The position numbers and the translations under genes were made by a program. From contig UQNV01000047.1 of the NCBI GenBank assembly GCA_900542505.1, positions 1 through 17,623 of the forward strand: a stretch of 17,623 nucleotides of DNA, read 5' to 3'. Shown piece after piece: positions 15,789 through 17,623 of the stretch (within the stretch, counting starts at the first letter, position 1; each line of letters opens with the position of its first letter). The stretch is from an uncultured Alistipes sp. (GTDB lineage: Bacteria; Bacteroidota; Bacteroidia; Bacteroidales; Rikenellaceae). The notes under the pieces were generated by a model. The model ran no database searches. It saw nothing but the letters and a program-made list of their open reading frames with translations, and was not told the DNA's origin.

Positions 15789-17570
15789 TTACTCCCACTC
15801 GGGCTGCCACGGGCAGTACATCAGCACGCCCTGCAGCGAGGTGACCTCCTGCACGCGGCGGTACTCCTTCATCAGGTCGCCCAGCTCCGAGCGCAGCGCC
15901 CCTTCGCGCACGCTCATGTTGAGCTCCGCAAGCAGTGCAGCCAGCCCCGTCGGGGTCTCGAGCACCTCCTTCACGCGGAAATCGGCGCCCAGCTCCGCCT
16001 TGTCGGCCGCCAGGGCAATCGCCTCGCGCAGGCCGCCGATGCCGTCGACCAGACCGATGTTGAGCGCATCCTCACCCGACCAGACACGGCCTCCGGCAAT
16101 CTCGAGCACCTGCTCGATGGGCAGGTTGCGGCCCTTGGAGACATTGCCCGTGAAGGTGGCGTAGACCTTGTCCACGCCGCGCATGATGGCGGCACGCTCG
16201 GTGGCCGTCAGCGGCGAGATGGAGCCCATGCCGGCCGAGCGGTTGCTCTTCACGCCGTCGAGCGTGATGCCCAGCTTGTTCTTCAGCGCGTCGGGCGTAT
16301 AGAGGTACATGCCGTAGACGCCGATGGAGCCGGTCAGGGTCATCCGGTCGGCCACGATGGCATCGGCCGGACAGGAGATGTAGTAACCGCCGCTGGCCGC
16401 ATAGGAACCCATCGAGACGATGACGGGCTTCTCGGCGCGCAGCAGCTCCAGCTCACGCCAGATGATGTCCGATGCCAGTGCGCTGCCGCCGGGCGAATTG
16501 ACGCGCAGCACCACCGACTTGACCTTCTCGTCGCGGCGCACGTCAGCCAGCGTGGCAGCCAGCGTGTTGCCGTAAATCTTGTCCATCTCGCTGCCCTGGC
16601 CGTCGACAATCGCACCGTCGGCATAGACCACCGCCACGGCCGGCTGCGAGAGACGCGCCGCGCTGAGGCCCGTCTGGGCGGCATATTTGCCCAGCGTGAC
16701 GAAGTTGTAGTCGCCCTCCTCATCGGCCTCGAGGCCGTACGAGGCGAAGACCTCCTTCATCTGGTCCTCATAGAGCAGGCCGTCGACAAGACCCTTCTCA
16801 AGGGCATCCTCCGGCAACGTCACCTCCAGATTGTCGGCTATGCGGTTGAGCTCCTCGACCGGAATATTGCGCGCCTCGGAGACCGCCCCCACGATGGTTC
16901 CCCAGAGGGAGTTGACCAGCTCCTGCATCTGCTGCCGGTTGGCGTCCGACATACGGTCGAGGATGTAGGGCTCGACGGCGCTCTTGTACTTGCAGACCGT
17001 CGGACGGAAGACCTCGGCCCGCAGGTCGAGCTTGTCGAGCAGCCCCTTGTAGAACATGAGGTTGAAGCTCAGACCCAACCAGTCCATCCCCCCTTCGGGA
17101 TGGAGGTATACGCTGTCGGCCACCGATGCGAGGTAGTAGCCGCCCTGGGAGTATACCTCGTTGTAGGCGACCACGAACTTGCCGCTCTGCTTGAAGTCGG
17201 CAATCGCACCGCGCAGCTCCTCCATGAGCGCCGAGCCGGTCACCCCGCCGCCGCCGTTGAGGCGGAGGTAGATGCCGCGGATGCGGCTGTCCTCGGCCGC
17301 CGCCTCGATGGCGCCCATCGCCTTGAGAATCGACAGCGAGCTGCGCGAGGTCATCGTTGCGAAGTCGAATCCTGCAAGCGGATTGTTTGCAGGCGAGTCG
17401 GTGACGGTCTCGTCGAGGTTGATTTCGAGAATCGAGCCCTCGGGTACGGTCACCGCCTGCTCGAAGGAGCCCGCCAGGCTCACCAGCATCATCATGCCGA
17501 TGTAGCATACGAGGAAGCAGCCTACCACGAAGGCCAGCACACCCGCCAGAAAAGTCTTGATGAAATTCAT
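15789..17570 (-). CDS. sppA: Signal peptide peptidase SppA, 67K type
   Basis: SppA is a membrane-anchored serine protease that degrades cleaved signal peptides and other hydrophobic segments. The 593-aa protein has an N-terminal membrane helix (about 7-30) and two tandem protease-fold halves, the long Gram-negative form. The catalytic lysine is K196 in KYKSAVEP and the serine is S393 in SYAASGGYYIS. Supporting segments are LRVNSPGGSALASD (355-368) and TGSIGVYG (413-420). The start is ATG 17570 (MNFIKTFLAG). The frame stays open upstream and would add MSRGLGDVYKRQ-D, but 12 of those 13 residues are translated adapter. Only three genomic bases lie before the ATG, so promoter and ribosome site are missing and the start cannot be confirmed. 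Confidence 0.95.
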   Translation of the reverse strand: MNFIKTFLAGVLAFVVGCFLVCYIGMMMLVSLAGSFEQAVTVPEGSILEINLDETVTDSPANNPLAGFDFATMTSRSSLSILKAMGAIEAAAEDSRIRGIYLRLNGGGGVTGSALMEELRGAIADFKQSGKFVVAYNEVYSQGGYYLASVADSVYLHPEGGMDWLGLSFNLMFYKGLLDKLDLRAEVFRPTVCKYKSAVEPYILDRMSDANRQQMQELVNSLWGTIVGAVSEARNIPVEELNRIADNLEVTLPEDALEKGLVDGLLYEDQMKEVFASYGLEADEEGDYNFVTLGKYAAQTGLSAARLSQPAVAVVYADGAIVDGQGSEMDKIYGNTLAATLADVRRDEKVKSVVLRVNSPGGSALASDIIWRELELLRAEKPVIVSMGSYAASGGYYISCPADAIVADRMTLTGSIGVYGMYLYTPDALKNKLGITLDGVKSNRSAGMGSISPLTATERAAIMRGVDKVYATFTGNVSKGRNLPIEQVLEIAGGRVWSGEDALNIGLVDGIGGLREAIALAADKAELGADFRVKEVLETPTGLAALLAELNMSVREGALRSELGDLMKEYRRVQEVTSLQGVLMYCPWQPEWE

Positions 17571-17573
17571 ATC

Positions 17574-17623
17574 CTGTCTCTTATACACATCTCCGAGCCC
17601 ACGAGACATCTCAGGATATCGTA
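17574..17623. other. Untrimmed Nextera adapter (right end)
   Basis: CTGTCTCTTATACACATCT (17574-17592, Tn5 mosaic end) is followed by CCGAGCCCACGAGAC, the i7 index ATCTCAGG (17608-17615) and the start of the P7 complement. One base differs from the expected adapter (A at 17618 instead of C). It is the reverse complement of the left-end adapter. Genomic sequence ends at about 17573. Confidence 0.98.

Overview
The window is a 17.6 kb assembled contig from a GC-rich member of the Bacteroidota, most like Alistipes/Rikenellaceae. This is inferred from TAnnTTTG-type -7 promoter boxes with upstream TTG/TTTG elements, an ExsA-like AraC regulator, a DUF4136-type lipoprotein, and housekeeping proteins of Bacteroidales type. 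No database search was possible, so the genus is a guess. Both ends are not biological: positions 1-49 and 17574-17623 are untrimmed Illumina Nextera (Tn5) adapter with an i7 index. The usable genomic insert is about 50-17573.

Layout. 203-1129 (+): AraC-family regulator, followed by a GC-rich irregular tandem repeat (1143-1440) and an AT-rich regulatory stretch. That stretch holds a near-perfect Bacteroidetes promoter (1658-1688) and, about 90 nt later, an intrinsic terminator (1744-1783), a possible small RNA gene. 1988-5483 (+): lipA-lipB-recJ (lipoate synthesis, then an ssDNA exonuclease), with its own promoter and a strong terminator. 5700-6227 (-): small nitroreductase. 6355-9094 (+): HAD phosphatase, polytopic membrane protein and ABC ATPase, tightly packed or overlapping. 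9125-10377 (+): rdgB (nucleotide pool sanitation) and folE (GTP cyclohydrolase I), each with a TACCTTTG box directly upstream; folE ends at a perfect 30-bp palindromic terminator. 10628-11915 (+): Tyr/Trp-rich DUF4136-like lipoprotein and a small outer-membrane beta-barrel protein, probably an operon. 11916-12225: convergent intergenic region with a terminator and 19-bp tandem repeats. 12226-15102 (-): full-length three-domain DNA polymerase I. 15234-15686 (-): QueD/6-pyruvoyl-tetrahydropterin synthase family. 15789-17570 (-): SppA signal peptide peptidase, whose start lies 3 nt from the adapter.

How the genes work together. Most of the window is ordinary core metabolism and DNA maintenance. 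LipB and LipA act in sequence on lipoyl domains. FolE makes dihydroneopterin triphosphate, which QueD-family enzymes consume for queuosine or pterins. RecJ, PolA and RdgB serve repair, replication and nucleotide hygiene. The least explained parts are the putative small RNA unit, the HAD/membrane protein/ABC cluster, and Ala/Pro-rich low-complexity expansions (LipB, the membrane protein N-terminus, the PolA linker) together with GC-rich intergenic repeats. No rRNA, tRNA, CRISPR array, phage or genuine mobile element was seen.
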